NCBI GenBank assembly: GCA_965215765.1
Contig: OZ244118.1
Location: 2,046,001-2,110,000 of the forward strand
DNA from: G965212025 sp965215765
Lineage (GTDB): Bacteria; Pseudomonadota; Gammaproteobacteria; Poriferisulfidales; Oxydemutatoraceae
Direction of reading: 5' to 3'
Length of the DNA stretch: 64,000 nucleotides
The notes beneath the pieces were generated by a model. It searched no databases, was not told where the DNA came from, and saw nothing but the letters and a program-made list of their open reading frames with translations. The first letter of the stretch is position 1; every line of letters starts with the position of its first letter. Below, piece after piece: positions 43,821-54,590 of this stretch. A program made the position numbers and the translations under genes.

Positions 43821-44426
43821 GAAAACATCAGATCCCTATACGTGGTATTTTGTCCCGGAAGACACACCCATGTCTCCCTCGGAAGTCAGGCAGTGATAAC
43901 ACCCGGGCGGGTTGATAGCAGGGAATGCAGGCGAACCGCGTGGTGCGCGAGTCTCACATTGCTGCCGGCGACTTGTCAGCTCAGGAAAATGACCCTGACG
44001 ACCACGGCACACACGGTTTCCAGAGAATAACCTTGAGATGGATTGATGATTATTTGCTTTCCCCCGGCCAACAGACACAACACAATGACGTGATCATTTT
44101 CATGCTATTGAGCCGCCTGGAGAGCCATATAGTGCGGCAATGCCTATAACGGAGCGGAAATTATCAGGTCTTCCAATACTCTTCTGCCTGCTCCCGACCC
44201 AACAAGCCTATCAGGTTTAATAACACGGCCAGCATGGATGGCAATCTCTTCTATAAAGACCACACGAGCCAAGCCTTGCTTGCCCGGGAATCCTCAATAA
44301 CCCACAGATGTTTACCACCAAGCCAGTACATCAGCCAGCCAGCATTCAGGATTATCTCGGGACAACGCCCTTTTGCAACCTTTCCGCTCTACCTCTTTCG
44401 CTATCCCGATGGATCGGTCGTACTCC
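43821..44426. other. Repeated intergenic block downstream of GLUG gene 1
   Basis: No supported gene. The part 44226-44426 (from GCATGGATGGCAATCTCTTC) recurs after each GLUG gene, near 49050-49248, 55300-55428 and 60780-61033. The part near 43920-44150 recurs near 60480-60690. Short frames are not kept between copies. Confidence 0.5.
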
Positions 44427-47400
44427 CTACCGTACTGCGCCTCCCAAATACACCCTCACACGCAGCGGTCTTGTGAGGGCGGTGGAGCCTTGAACCTGAA
44501 TCAGAACACGGTCATCACTGGCAGAAATATTGTTCTTGAGCACAACGTAAAAGTCCTTGCCAGCCAGCCCCTCATCGCCCACTACCTCAAGCGTCGCTAC
44601 AGAGCCATTTGCCTCTGTGCTGGTTGTACCACCATCGCGGACAAAATAGATCAAATCGCTTAGCGTGGACGACTCTTCATCGAAAAGAAGTGACCACGTC
44701 AAAACGACTGATCCCACAGGAGTGCCCGGATAGTCTGCCTCTAAAGAAAAGCGCGTGGTGCCCGGAAGACCTGTCCCCACCACCAAGTCGGTGGAACTGT
44801 TGATATACGGCTTCCGGTTCAGGTCCGAGTTCCGGTTGCCGGACAATTGCGGCAAGTCCGTAGCACTGCCAAAGCTCCAGACATTCATGTCCCAATCTTG
44901 GTAAGTATTCTCCTGGGAACCCGGCGGGCAGGTCGCGCCGGGCGTCCTCTGGCAGCGCAGCTGCGCAAAGGTGCGTTCTTCACCCAAGCCATTGTCCCGC
45001 CCCCTGGCGGCGTAATAGCTATTGCGGATGGTAGAGCTATTGTCGGCAACAGGGATGTAGTCCCCCACCAGACCGCCAGCATTTTCCACCCCGGAAACCG
45101 AACCTGCTGCGTAGCCATTGTTTATGTTTCCGGCACCCTGTCCCACAAGACCGCCAACATCTATTTGCCCGGAAACCGAACCCGTCGCGTAGCTGTCATA
45201 GATGGAGCCGCCTTCCTGGTATCCCACGAGGCCACCAACTTGACTACCCCCGGAAACCGAACCCGTCGCGTAGCTGCCGCTGATAAAACTGAAGGCATAT
45301 CCCGCGAGACCACCAACGTTGTAATTAAGGCCGAAAAAACCATCGCCTGTCCCCGTTACCGTACTGGCTGCAAAGCTGTCACTGATGGTGCCAAAGTCAT
45401 AGCCCACAAGGCCGCCAAGATTTCCCTCCCCGGAAACAAAGCCTGTCGCGGAGCAGCCGTCTATCACACCTGCGCTGAGACCAGCTAATGACCCTACGAC
45501 ATCACCCCCGACCGTACGCGAGCCGACCAGTTTTACGCCTTCTATCACTGCACTACCTGCCAATGCGGAGAACAGACCTACGCTGTCTGTGTCACCGCGA
45601 CTGATCGTCAGCGAGCGGATCTCGAAGCCGCCCCTATTCACGAAAGAGCCTGAAAATCCGGTTGTATCACCTATTGCGATCGGCTCAAATCCCGCACCAT
45701 CGTTCCAATCCCTGGTCTCACTTGCATCAATGTGAGCAACTAGTTCGTAGTGTGCTGTTGGGCTTGAACTGATGTCTTGCAGCTGGCAGAGCCTCTTGAT
45801 CTGGTAGGGATTGTCTGATGCCCCTGCGCCTGCCTGCCCTGCCATCAAGTCATCACCTGGCACCAAAGAGCACACCGTTTCAATGGTGACAGTGACCGTG
45901 GTCTTTACACCAGCAAGACTTGTCACTTCCAGCACAAAGCTACCCACACCATATAAATCAAGCGAGGTGCGAACCACTTCCACCCCAACAGTGCCTCCCC
46001 TTGTCGTACCGCTGAACCGTACAGTCAAATCATCGGTTATGTCTGTACTTGAGAAACTCCATTCTAATCCAGCACCGCCAGAGTAAGGGCTATCGGGGTC
46101 AGTCGCGCTAAACCTCAGAGAGTTGCTGAGCGAACCAGCCCATATCGTTCCGATCTGTTCACTTCCGCCAACCACCAACGGGCTCGCGCCCGCAATCCGA
46201 ACCGGAACCCGGTCAACATTGTCAGAAATATTGTTCTTGAGTTCAACATAAAAGCCGGTGCCAGCCAGCTCCTCATTACCCACTACCATAAGCGTTACCG
46301 GGCTGGAATCAGCCGTGCGCTTTCCGCGGTCAGCAAACGTTGTGCTGGTGGTGCCGTCTCCGAGGTCAAAGTAGGCCAAATGCTTCAGCGAGGGAGGCAC
46401 ACCTGAAAGAGACCACGTCAAAGTAGCAGGTTCCGAAGAACCCGTGTAGCCTACAGAGAAACTAAAGGTGGTGGTGCTCCCAATCGGTGCCGGGCTAATG
46501 TCACCATCCAGGAGGATATAGGGTTGACCCGCCTCAGTCTGAATCAGAACCCGGTCATCATTGGCAGAAATATCGTTCTTGAGCTCAACATAAAAGCTCT
46601 TGCCGGCTAGCTCCTCATTGCCCACTACCACAAGCGTTACCACGCTGTCATCACCCGTGAGCCTTCCGGGATCGGCAAACGTTGTGCTGGTCGTGCCGTC
46701 TCCGAGGTCAAAGTAGACCAAATGGTTCAGCGAGGGAGGCACACCGAAAAGAGACCACGTTAAATTGACGGGTTGTCCCGGAGTGCCTGCGTAGCCTACA
46801 GAGAAACTAAAGGTGGCAGTGCTCCCAATCCTCGCCGAGACAGTGTCATTCCGGAAGATATAGGGTGCCTCCACAGTCCGAACCCGAATCCGGTCACCAT
46901 TCGCAGAAACGTTGTTCTTGAGCACGATATAAAAGCCCCGACCTGCCGCAAGTCTGTCATCGCCCACGACAGCAAGAGTCGCACTGGAGCCATTTGCCTC
47001 TGTGCTGGTTGAGCCATCCTCAAGCTCAAAGTAGAAGAAATCGCCTAGGCGGGATGACGCATCAAAAAGAAGTGACCACGTCAACACGACTGATCCGTCA
47101 GGAGAACCCGGGTAATCTGCCTCTAAAGGAAAGCGCGTGATGCCCGTAAAACCTGTCCCCACCACCAACTCGGCGGATCCTTCAATATACGGCTTCAGGT
47201 TCAATTCCAGATTCCGGTTGCTCAACAATTGCGGCAAGTCCGTAGCACTGCCAAAATCCCAAGCATCCACGTTCCATCCCAGGTAAGAACTCTCTTGGGA
47301 ACCAGACGGACAGGCCGCACCGGCCGTCATCGGACAACGCAACTGAGCAAAGGTGCGTTCTTCCCCCAAACCATTGTTCCGCCTTCCGGCGGCATAATAA

Positions 47401-48488
47401 CTGTCACTGACTGTGCCGTCGAATTCTGGGAGGTACCTGAATTTCCTTCCCACCAAGCCGCCAACAAAATTCCCTTGCCCGAAAACCGAACCTGTCGCGT
47501 AGCTGTATTCGAGGCTTGAGGAGGATTCCAGGTATCCCACAAGGCCGCCAACAATATCATCCCCGGAAACCGAGCCCGTCGCGTAGCTGTTTCTGATGCT
47601 GATGCTGTTTCCTTGGTATCCAACGAGACCGCCGACATTATCACTCCCGAAAACCAGACCCGTCGCAAAGCTGTAGTCAATGTCAACATGGCCGGTGCCT
47701 ACAAGACCGCCAATATAATTACGCCCGGTAACCGAACCCGTCGCATAGCTGCCGATGATGCCTGAACCAGATTCTTGATACCCAACAAGACCGCCAACCC
47801 CATCGTCCCCAAAAACCGAACTCGCTGCGTAGCTGCCACTGATGCTGCCGTTTTTTTGCCCCACGAGACCGCCCACTCCATCATTTCCGGAAACCGAACC
47901 CGCCGCATAGCTGCCGCTGATATCGCCTCTGCTGTGTCCCACGAGACCACCAACCCGGTTTCTGCCAGAGACTGACCCCGTCGCAGAGCTGTCCACTATC
48001 ACACCTTCGCTGAAACCAACCAATGACCCTACATTATCAAGTCCGGTCATACGCGAGTCGGCCAGTATGATGCCACGTATCTTCGCACCTGCTGCCAATC
48101 GGGAAAACAGACCTACGTTGTTTTCGGCACCACGATTGATCGTCAGCGAACTGATCTCATATTTGCCCGTGTTCACGAATGAACCCGAAAAAGTTGCGAT
48201 CGGACTAAAATCGGTGGCTGTACTCGCGTCAATGTTGGCAACCAATTCGTAGTGCGCTGCTGGGCTTAGACTGATGCCTTGCAACTCGCAAAGCATGGCA
48301 ATTCGATAAGGAGAACTGCTGGTTCCGCTCCCCACGGCGGGCGCACACCCCTCAGTGGCTTGGGCAAAAGCAGGCGACAGAACACAGGACAAAACAAGCA
48401 GCAGGCTGACACGCACTGCCTTTCCAAAATCTGTCAAGTCCGCGCCTGAAACCGCACGTCTGACACAACGAATACCAAGTTTTAGCAT
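44427..48488 (-). CDS. Secreted GLUG-repeat protein 1
   Basis: This protein has about 1353 residues. A long basic head is followed by a Sec signal peptide (SLLLVLSCVLSPAFA, cut near residue 42). Then come a domain with a cysteine pair and YELVANIDAS, a run of GLUG repeats (GGLVG, S-Y-A-T-G-S-V-S-G), three modules of about 110 residues with LTWSL and YFDLGDGTTST, a module ending in a cysteine, a second GLUG run and a fourth LTWSL module. The protein ends in LRVRVYLGGAVR. It is probably exported and beta-rich, like surface or adhesin proteins; the partner and target are unknown. ATG 48488 is preferred, as TTTGGAG lies before it and the GTG six bases upstream overlaps that site. Confidence 0.88.
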   Translation of the reverse strand: MLKLGIRCVRRAVSGADLTDFGKAVRVSLLLVLSCVLSPAFAQATEGCAPAVGSGTSSSPYRIAMLCELQGISLSPAAHYELVANIDASTATDFSPIATFSGSFVNTGKYEISSLTINRGAENNVGLFSRLAAGAKIRGIILADSRMTGLDNVGSLVGFSEGVIVDSSATGSVSGRNRVGGLVGHSRGDISGSYAAGSVSGNDGVGGLVGQKNGSISGSYAASSVFGDDGVGGLVGYQESGSGIIGSYATGSVTGRNYIGGLVGTGHVDIDYSFATGLVFGSDNVGGLVGYQGNSISIRNSYATGSVSGDDIVGGLVGYLESSSSLEYSYATGSVFGQGNFVGGLVGRKFRYLPEFDGTVSDSYYAAGRRNNGLGEERTFAQLRCPMTAGAACPSGSQESSYLGWNVDAWDFGSATDLPQLLSNRNLELNLKPYIEGSAELVVGTGFTGITRFPLEADYPGSPDGSVVLTWSLLFDASSRLGDFFYFELEDGSTSTEANGSSATLAVVGDDRLAAGRGFYIVLKNNVSANGDRIRVRTVEAPYIFRNDTVSARIGSTATFSFSVGYAGTPGQPVNLTWSLFGVPPSLNHLVYFDLGDGTTSTTFADPGRLTGDDSVVTLVVVGNEELAGKSFYVELKNDISANDDRVLIQTEAGQPYILLDGDISPAPIGSTTTFSFSVGYTGSSEPATLTWSLSGVPPSLKHLAYFDLGDGTTSTTFADRGKRTADSSPVTLMVVGNEELAGTGFYVELKNNISDNVDRVPVRIAGASPLVVGGSEQIGTIWAGSLSNSLRFSATDPDSPYSGGAGLEWSFSSTDITDDLTVRFSGTTRGGTVGVEVVRTSLDLYGVGSFVLEVTSLAGVKTTVTVTIETVCSLVPGDDLMAGQAGAGASDNPYQIKRLCQLQDISSSPTAHYELVAHIDASETRDWNDGAGFEPIAIGDTTGFSGSFVNRGGFEIRSLTISRGDTDSVGLFSALAGSAVIEGVKLVGSRTVGGDVVGSLAGLSAGVIDGCSATGFVSGEGNLGGLVGYDFGTISDSFAASTVTGTGDGFFGLNYNVGGLAGYAFSFISGSYATGSVSGGSQVGGLVGYQEGGSIYDSYATGSVSGQIDVGGLVGQGAGNINNGYAAGSVSGVENAGGLVGDYIPVADNSSTIRNSYYAARGRDNGLGEERTFAQLRCQRTPGATCPPGSQENTYQDWDMNVWSFGSATDLPQLSGNRNSDLNRKPYINSSTDLVVGTGLPGTTRFSLEADYPGTPVGSVVLTWSLLFDEESSTLSDLIYFVRDGGTTSTEANGSVATLEVVGDEGLAGKDFYVVLKNNISASDDRVLIQVQGSTALTRPLRVRVYLGGAVR

Positions 48489-48592
48489 AAGCACTCCAAA
48501 AATTAATGATAACGAACGAAAGATACCAAGCGGCTATACGCCATGTTGTGGCACAAGGCAAAGCAACGACCTGGTCTTAAGACAAGTCTGCG

Positions 48593-48620
48593 ATTCTACT
48601 ACTTTTAGGCTAGATGGCAA
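48593..48620 (-). promoter_or_regulatory. Promoter of GLUG gene 1
   Basis: On the minus strand TTGCCA and TAGAAT are separated by 16 bp, about 105 bp before the ATG. The same boxes precede GLUG gene 2 (53997-54024). Confidence 0.55.
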
Positions 48621-49248
48621 CACAACAAATAAAATATCCGCGACCCAGTAAAGCCTGGTCAAACAACACACTGTCAATGGCGCGATTTAACCCTTTGCGG
48701 GCAGTAAACAGAATAAGAAACAAAGGCTTGACTCCTCGTCATCTTATATGGCTGCAAAGGAGCTTCCGGACGCGTCGTGCATCTGCGCGGAGCACGCCGT
48801 CCAGTCACCCAGGGGCATCAGTGGCTGCTCGGGAAATATGTGGCAATGAAAAAAGATGCCTGGGACAACCGGACAGCACGAATGCTTATTCTCCTTCGAT
48901 CCCGGGGTATATGACCAGATGCAGTCCATATATTCGCGCCTTGCCACTCATGGCGTGGCACGAAGAAAACATCTGTCCACCAACAGGCAAGGTCGGGAAC
49001 ATCTTCAAAAGAAACCTCAGACGGCACGGGAGCGAAAGGCACGTCAGACAGTCAGATGGATGGCAATCTCTTCTATAAAGACCACACGAGCCAAGTCTGG
49101 CTTGCCCGGGAATCCTCAATAACCCACAGATGTTTACCACCAAGCCAGTACATCAGCCAGACAGCATTCAGGATCATCTCGGGACAACGCCCTTTTGCAA
49201 CCTTTCCGCTCTACCTCTTTCGCTATCCCGATGGATCGGGCGTACTCC
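48621..49248. other. Repeated intergenic block between GLUG genes 1 and 2
   Basis: No supported gene. The part 48720-49050 recurs near 54110-54590 and 59340-59690, and 49050-49248 is the block found after each GLUG gene. No DUF3108 copy is present in this gap, unlike the two gaps to the right. Confidence 0.5.
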
Positions 49249-52200
49249 CTACCGTACTGCGCCTCCCAAATACACCTTCACACGCAGCGGTCTTGTGAGG
49301 GCGGTGGAGCCTCCTGTAGCAGGCAGTAATTGTGGCAGATCATCGGTACCGCCAAAGTCCCAAACCATTCTGTCCCATCCAGCGTATGTAACCAGATCAG
49401 TAGGCAACGGACACATTGCGTCAGGCGCGGTTGGACAACTCAGCTGAACCAGAGTGCGTCGCTCACCCCAACCCTTCTCCTGATCTTGACCCGTGTAGTA
49501 GCTGTTAACAATGCTACCTTCGCTGCTTTCGCTAAAGCCCACAAGACCACCAATTCTGGTAGTTGTCCCCGTTACTGTGCTAACAGTGCTAACTGCGAAA
49601 GTGTTACTGATGCTACCTTCGCTGGAGCCTACGAGACCACCAACATAATCATTACCTGTTACCGTACTGGCTGCATAGCTGTCGCTGATGCTTGAGTTGG
49701 ATTCTTGGTGTCCCACGAGGCCGCCAACTTGGCTTTGCCCGGAAACCAAACCTGACGCGTAGCTGTCGCTGATGCTTGAGTTGCCGCCTTGGCGTCCCAC
49801 GAGACCACCAACGGAGCCAGTACCTGTTGCCGTACTAGAAGCATAGCTTCGGCTGATGCTGCCTGCGCTATAACCCACAAGGCCACCAACACTATTTTGC
49901 CCGTCAACCGTACCCGTCGCGTAGCTGTCGCTGATGCTTGAGTTGGGTTGTTGGGTTCCTACGTAGCTGTCGCTGATGCTTGAGTTGGGTTGTTGGGTTC
50001 CTACAAGGCCACCAACACTATTTTGCCCGTCAACCGAACCCGTCGCGTAGCTGTCGCTGATGCCGCCACGGCTATCTCCCACAAGACCACCAACGTCGCT
50101 TTCACCAGAAACCGAACCCGTCGCGTAGCTGTCGCTGACGCTGCCTTCGCTAAGACCCACGAGACCACCAACATGATCATTACCTGTTACCGTGCTAGCT
50201 GCACGGCTTCGGCTGACGCTGGCTCCCACTCCATTTCTTCCCACGAGGCCGCCAATGTTGTCACTGAAGCCACCAGTTCCTAAAACCGAACCCGCCGCGG
50301 AACTGTCGCTGACGCTGCCTCCGCTTGAGCCCACGAGACCACCAACTTGGCTTTGCCCGGAAACCAAACCTGACGCGGAACTGTTGCTGACGCTGCCTTC
50401 GCTGAAGCCCACGAGACCACCAACATCTATTTGCCCGGAAACCGAACCTGCTGCGTAGCTATCTCTGATGCTTGCACCGGGGCCTTGGTGTCCCACGAGG
50501 CCACCAGCCAGGTTTCCACCGGAAACTGACCCCGTCGCGGAGCTGTCACTGATGCTGCCCTCGTGGTATCCCACTAGGCCACCAACGTTGCCACCGTAAC
50601 TGACTCCTAAAACCGAACCCATCGCGTAACCATTGTTTATATTCCCGTTGTTCCATCCCACTAGGCCGCCAGCTGCATACTCTCCAAAAACATAACCTGT
50701 AGCGGAGCTGTCCTCTATCACACCTCCGTTGTTGAAACCAACCAATGACCCGACACTATAACTCCCGGTCGTACGCGAGCCGACCAGTATTACACCTTCT
50801 ATCATCGCACCTTCTGCCAATTTGGAGAACAGACCTACGTCGTTTGTGTTAACACGATTGATCGTCAGCGAGCTGATCTCGTAGTTGCCTGTGCTCACGA
50901 AAGAACCCATAAATCCATCCTGCTCACCGCTAGCGATCGGTTCAAAGCCCGCACCATCGTTCCAATCCCTGGTTCTGCTTGCGTCCATGTCATTCACTAA
51001 TTCGTAGTGCGCTGTTGGGCTTGAACTGATGTCTTGCAGCTGACAGAGCCTCTTGATCTGGTAGCGATCGTCTAATGTCCCCTTACCTGTCTGCCCTGCC
51101 ATCAAGTCTTCACCTGGCACCAGAGAACACACCGTTTCAATGGTGACAGTGACCATGGTCTTTACACCAGCAGGACTTTCAACTTCCAGCACAAAGCTAC
51201 CCACACCATAAAAATCAAGCGAAGGGCGAACCACCTCTACCTCAACAATGCCTCCCGTTTGCGAACCGCTGAACACTACAGCCGAACCCATTGTTATGCG
51301 ATCCGTACTTGAGAAACCCCACGATAATCCAGCACCGCCAGAGCCAGGACTATCGGGGTCAGTCGCGCTAAACCTCAGGATGGTTCTGGTCGAACCATCC
51401 CATATCATTCCGGTCTGTTCTCTTCTGCCAGCCACCAACGGGCTCGCGCCCGCAATCCGAACCGGAATCCGGTCAACACTGTCAGAAGTATTGTTCTTGA
51501 GCTCAACATAAAAGCCGTTGCCAGCCAGCCCCTCATTGCCCACTACCACAAGCGTTACCGTGCCGGCACTGTTCGTGAGCACCGAGGTATCAGTAAACGT
51601 TGTGCTGGTGGTGCCGCCTCCGAGGTCAAAGTAGACCAAATCGTTCAACGAGGGCGGTACATCGGAAAGAGACCATGTCAAAGTAACTGGATCCGGAGAA
51701 CCCGTGTAGCCTACAGAGAAACTAAAGGTGGTCGTCTCCCTGGTCGTCGCCGGGTCAATGTCATCATCCAGGAGGATATAGGGTTGCCCCTCCACAGTCT
51801 GAATCAGAATTCGGTCATTATTGGCAGAAATATTGTTCTTGAGCTCAACATAAAAACGTCTGCCTGCCAGCTCCTCATTGCCCACTACCACTAGCGTTAC
51901 CACGCTGGCATCATCCGTGAACCTTCCGGGGTCGGTAAACGTTGTGCTGGTCGTGCCGCCTCCGAGATCAAAGTAGACTAAATGACGCAACGTGGACGGC
52001 ACACCGGAAAGAGACCACGTTAAAGCAACAGGTTTTCCCGGTGTTCTCTCGTAACCTACGGAGAAACTAAAGGTGGCAGTGCTCCCAATCCTCGCCGAGA
52101 CAGTGTCATTCCGGAAGATATAGGGTGCCTCCTCAGTCTGAACCAGAATCCGGTCATCATTCGCAGAAACGTTGTTCTTGAGCACAATATAAAAGCCCCG

Positions 52201-53892
52201 ACCTGCCGTAAGGTTGTCATCGCCCACGACAGCAAGCGTCGCACTGGAACCATGTGCCTCTGTGCTGGTTGTGCCATCCTCAAGGACAAAGTAGAAGAAA
52301 TTGCTTAGCGTGGGTGGTTCATCGAAAAGAAGAGACCACGTCAAAGCGACTGGTTCTCCGGGAGAACCAGGGTAATCTGCCTCTAGAGAAAGTTGCGTAA
52401 CGCCCGTAAAACCTGTCCCCACCACTAACTCGGTGGAACTTTCAATATACGGCTTCCGGTTCAACTCCGGATTCCGGTTGATTGACAATTGCGGCAAGTC
52501 CGTAGCACTGCCAAAATCCCAAACATTCGTATCCCAACCCTCGTAACTCAAAGCACTCTCTTGGGAACCAGACGGACAGGTCTTGCTGGACATCGTCGGA
52601 CAACGCAACTGTGCAAAGGTGCGTTCTTCCCCCAAGCCATTGTTACGCCCTCTGACAGCATAATAACTGTTACCGATGTTGGAGCCGGAGCTGAAGCCCA
52701 CAAGACCGCCAACTTGATCATTCCCGGAAACCGAACCTGTCGCATAGGTGTTATTGATGCTGCCGCCTTGGTAGCCCACAAGACCACCAACGCCGTTACT
52801 GATGTCACCGGTTCCAAAAACCGAACCAGTCGCGTAGCTGTCTCTGATGCTTGAGTTGAAACCCTGTACCCCCGTAAGGCCTCCAACATTTTTTTGCCCG
52901 GAAACCGAACCTGTCGCGTAGCCATTGTTTATGTTTCCTCTGCTCCATCCCACAAGGCCGCCAACTTCATAATCCCCGGAAACCGAGCCCGTCGCGTAGC
53001 TGTAGCTGATTCTTGAACCGGATTCTTGCTGCCCAACGAGACCACCAACTTCATAATCCCCGGAAACCGAACCTGTCGCGTAGCCATAGTTTATGTTTCC
53101 TCTGCTCCATCCCACGAGGCCGCCAACGCGAAACTGCCCGGAAACCGAGCCAGTCGCGTAGCTGTTGCTGATGCTTGATCCGTCCTGGCCTCCCACGAGA
53201 CCGCCGACAAAGCCAGTACCTGTTACCGTACTAGCTGTATAGTTGCCGCTGATTTCGCCGGCACTATGTCCCACGAGACCGCCAACACCAAACTGCCCGG
53301 AAACCGAGCCAGTCGCGTAGCTGTTGCTGATGCTGCCTTCGCTTAAGCCCACGAGACCACCAACTTGGTTCCCACCAGAGACTGACCCTAATGCGGAACT
53401 GTCCTCTATCACACCTTCGCTGAAACCAACCAATGACCCTACGATGTCACGCCCGGTCATATGCGAGTCGACCAGTATTACGCCCCGTATAGTCGCATCT
53501 CTTGCCAACACGGAGAACAGGCCTACAGGGCTGTATGCGTCACTACGACTGATTGTCAGCGAACTGATCTCATATTTGCCCGTGTTCACGAAAGAACCCG
53601 AAAAAGTTGCGATCGGACTAAAATCGGTGGCTGTACTCGCGTCAATGTCCGCCACCAATTCGTAGTGCGCTGTTGGGCTTGTGCTGATGCCTTGCAATTG
53701 ACACAGCGTGGCAACCTGCCAACGATCGTCTTCGCTGCCACTCCCCCCGGCAGTCGGGCACACTTGGGCAAAGGCGGGCGACAGAACACAGGACAAAACA
53801 AGCAGCAGGCTGACACGCACTGCCTTTCCAAAATCTGTCAAGTCCGCGCCTGAAACCGCACGTCTGACACAACGAACACCAAGTTTTAGCAT
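49249..53892 (-). CDS. Secreted GLUG-repeat protein 2
   Basis: This is the longest member, about 1547 residues, with the same signal peptide as protein 1. About 22 GGLVG units lie in two runs (eight in the first, fourteen in the second), separated by three LTWSL modules and the cysteine-ended module. The second run contains an exact 42-bp doubling (49921-50004) giving twice the peptide around GTQQPNSSISDSY. Unlike protein 1 it has no LTWSL module after the second run. It ends with LRVKVYLGGAVR. Cysteine pairs (LRCPTMSSKTCPSG, LSCPTAPDAMCP) follow each GLUG run and could form disulfides. The start is ATG 53892 after TTTGGAG. Confidence 0.88.
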   Translation of the reverse strand: MLKLGVRCVRRAVSGADLTDFGKAVRVSLLLVLSCVLSPAFAQVCPTAGGSGSEDDRWQVATLCQLQGISTSPTAHYELVADIDASTATDFSPIATFSGSFVNTGKYEISSLTISRSDAYSPVGLFSVLARDATIRGVILVDSHMTGRDIVGSLVGFSEGVIEDSSALGSVSGGNQVGGLVGLSEGSISNSYATGSVSGQFGVGGLVGHSAGEISGNYTASTVTGTGFVGGLVGGQDGSSISNSYATGSVSGQFRVGGLVGWSRGNINYGYATGSVSGDYEVGGLVGQQESGSRISYSYATGSVSGDYEVGGLVGWSRGNINNGYATGSVSGQKNVGGLTGVQGFNSSIRDSYATGSVFGTGDISNGVGGLVGYQGGSINNTYATGSVSGNDQVGGLVGFSSGSNIGNSYYAVRGRNNGLGEERTFAQLRCPTMSSKTCPSGSQESALSYEGWDTNVWDFGSATDLPQLSINRNPELNRKPYIESSTELVVGTGFTGVTQLSLEADYPGSPGEPVALTWSLLFDEPPTLSNFFYFVLEDGTTSTEAHGSSATLAVVGDDNLTAGRGFYIVLKNNVSANDDRILVQTEEAPYIFRNDTVSARIGSTATFSFSVGYERTPGKPVALTWSLSGVPSTLRHLVYFDLGGGTTSTTFTDPGRFTDDASVVTLVVVGNEELAGRRFYVELKNNISANNDRILIQTVEGQPYILLDDDIDPATTRETTTFSFSVGYTGSPDPVTLTWSLSDVPPSLNDLVYFDLGGGTTSTTFTDTSVLTNSAGTVTLVVVGNEGLAGNGFYVELKNNTSDSVDRIPVRIAGASPLVAGRREQTGMIWDGSTRTILRFSATDPDSPGSGGAGLSWGFSSTDRITMGSAVVFSGSQTGGIVEVEVVRPSLDFYGVGSFVLEVESPAGVKTMVTVTIETVCSLVPGEDLMAGQTGKGTLDDRYQIKRLCQLQDISSSPTAHYELVNDMDASRTRDWNDGAGFEPIASGEQDGFMGSFVSTGNYEISSLTINRVNTNDVGLFSKLAEGAMIEGVILVGSRTTGSYSVGSLVGFNNGGVIEDSSATGYVFGEYAAGGLVGWNNGNINNGYAMGSVLGVSYGGNVGGLVGYHEGSISDSSATGSVSGGNLAGGLVGHQGPGASIRDSYAAGSVSGQIDVGGLVGFSEGSVSNSSASGLVSGQSQVGGLVGSSGGSVSDSSAAGSVLGTGGFSDNIGGLVGRNGVGASVSRSRAASTVTGNDHVGGLVGLSEGSVSDSYATGSVSGESDVGGLVGDSRGGISDSYATGSVDGQNSVGGLVGTQQPNSSISDSYVGTQQPNSSISDSYATGTVDGQNSVGGLVGYSAGSISRSYASSTATGTGSVGGLVGRQGGNSSISDSYASGLVSGQSQVGGLVGHQESNSSISDSYAASTVTGNDYVGGLVGSSEGSISNTFAVSTVSTVTGTTTRIGGLVGFSESSEGSIVNSYYTGQDQEKGWGERRTLVQLSCPTAPDAMCPLPTDLVTYAGWDRMVWDFGGTDDLPQLLPATGGSTALTRPLRVKVYLGGAVR
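49921..50004 (-). repeat. Exact 42-bp tandem doubling inside GLUG gene 2
   Basis: The 42-base unit starting GTAGCTGTCGCTGATGCTTG occurs twice in a row without any difference (49921-49962 and 49963-50004), adding 14 residues in frame. The lack of differences means a recent event. Confidence 0.9.
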
Positions 53893-53996
53893 AAGCACTC
53901 CAAAAACTAATGATAACGAACGAAAGGTGCCAAGCGGCTATACGCCATGTTGTGGCACAAGGCAAAGCAACGACCTAGTCTTAAGACAAGTCCACG

Positions 53997-54024
53997 ATTC
54001 TACTACTTTTGGGCTAGATGGCAA
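53997..54024 (-). promoter_or_regulatory. Promoter of GLUG gene 2
   Basis: TTGCCA, 16 bp, TAGAAT on the minus strand, at the same distance from the start as in gene 1; the spacer differs in one base. Confidence 0.55.
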
Positions 54025-54590
54025 CACAACAAATAAAATATCCACGACCCAGTAAAGCCTGGTCAAACAGCACACTGTCAATGGTGCGATTTAACCCTTT
54101 GCGGGCAGGAAACAAAGGCTTGACTCCTCGTCATCTTATATGGCTGTAAGGGAGCTTCCGGACGCGTCGTGCATCTGCGCGGAGCACGCCGTCCAGTCAC
54201 CCAGGGGCATCAGTGGCTGCTCGGGAAATATGTGGCAATGGCAAGCGGGTTGGGCTGAGGCTGACGACGGAAAACGTCGGCGAGCTCTTTGATAGAGGAT
54301 TTGGAGGATTTGCGGCTTGCCGACCGGAAAAATTCGTTGAAAACACACCAGAACACCAAAGCATTGGTGTGGACGCTGATTGCCTGAAATTACAGAACAG
54401 CCGAGGAACAGGGGGCGAGCCCGTGATGATTAGCACAAGTACGCCGGGTGTGACCTGAAAACAAAAGAGCATGGGCAGACTGCTGCACACCATTGGCCGG
54501 ATCTGTCAGACAAGGCCGGGAACATCCTCAAAAGAAACCCCTGACGGCACGGGAGCGAAAGGCACGTCAGACAGCCAGATAGCTGACGCC
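54025..54590. other. Intergenic block with a unique insert
   Basis: The block resembles 48621-49050, but about 240 bp near 54240-54480 are found only here. On the plus strand the insert is part of an open frame of 81 codons (54213-54458). I do not recognise it and cannot say whether it codes. Confidence 0.4.

Noticed and set aside
49330..54055. Many plus-strand ORFs opposite the GLUG genes
   Set aside because: They are shadows of the repeat codons; they have no ribosome-binding sites, and the minus-strand frames run over 1200 codons with signal peptides.
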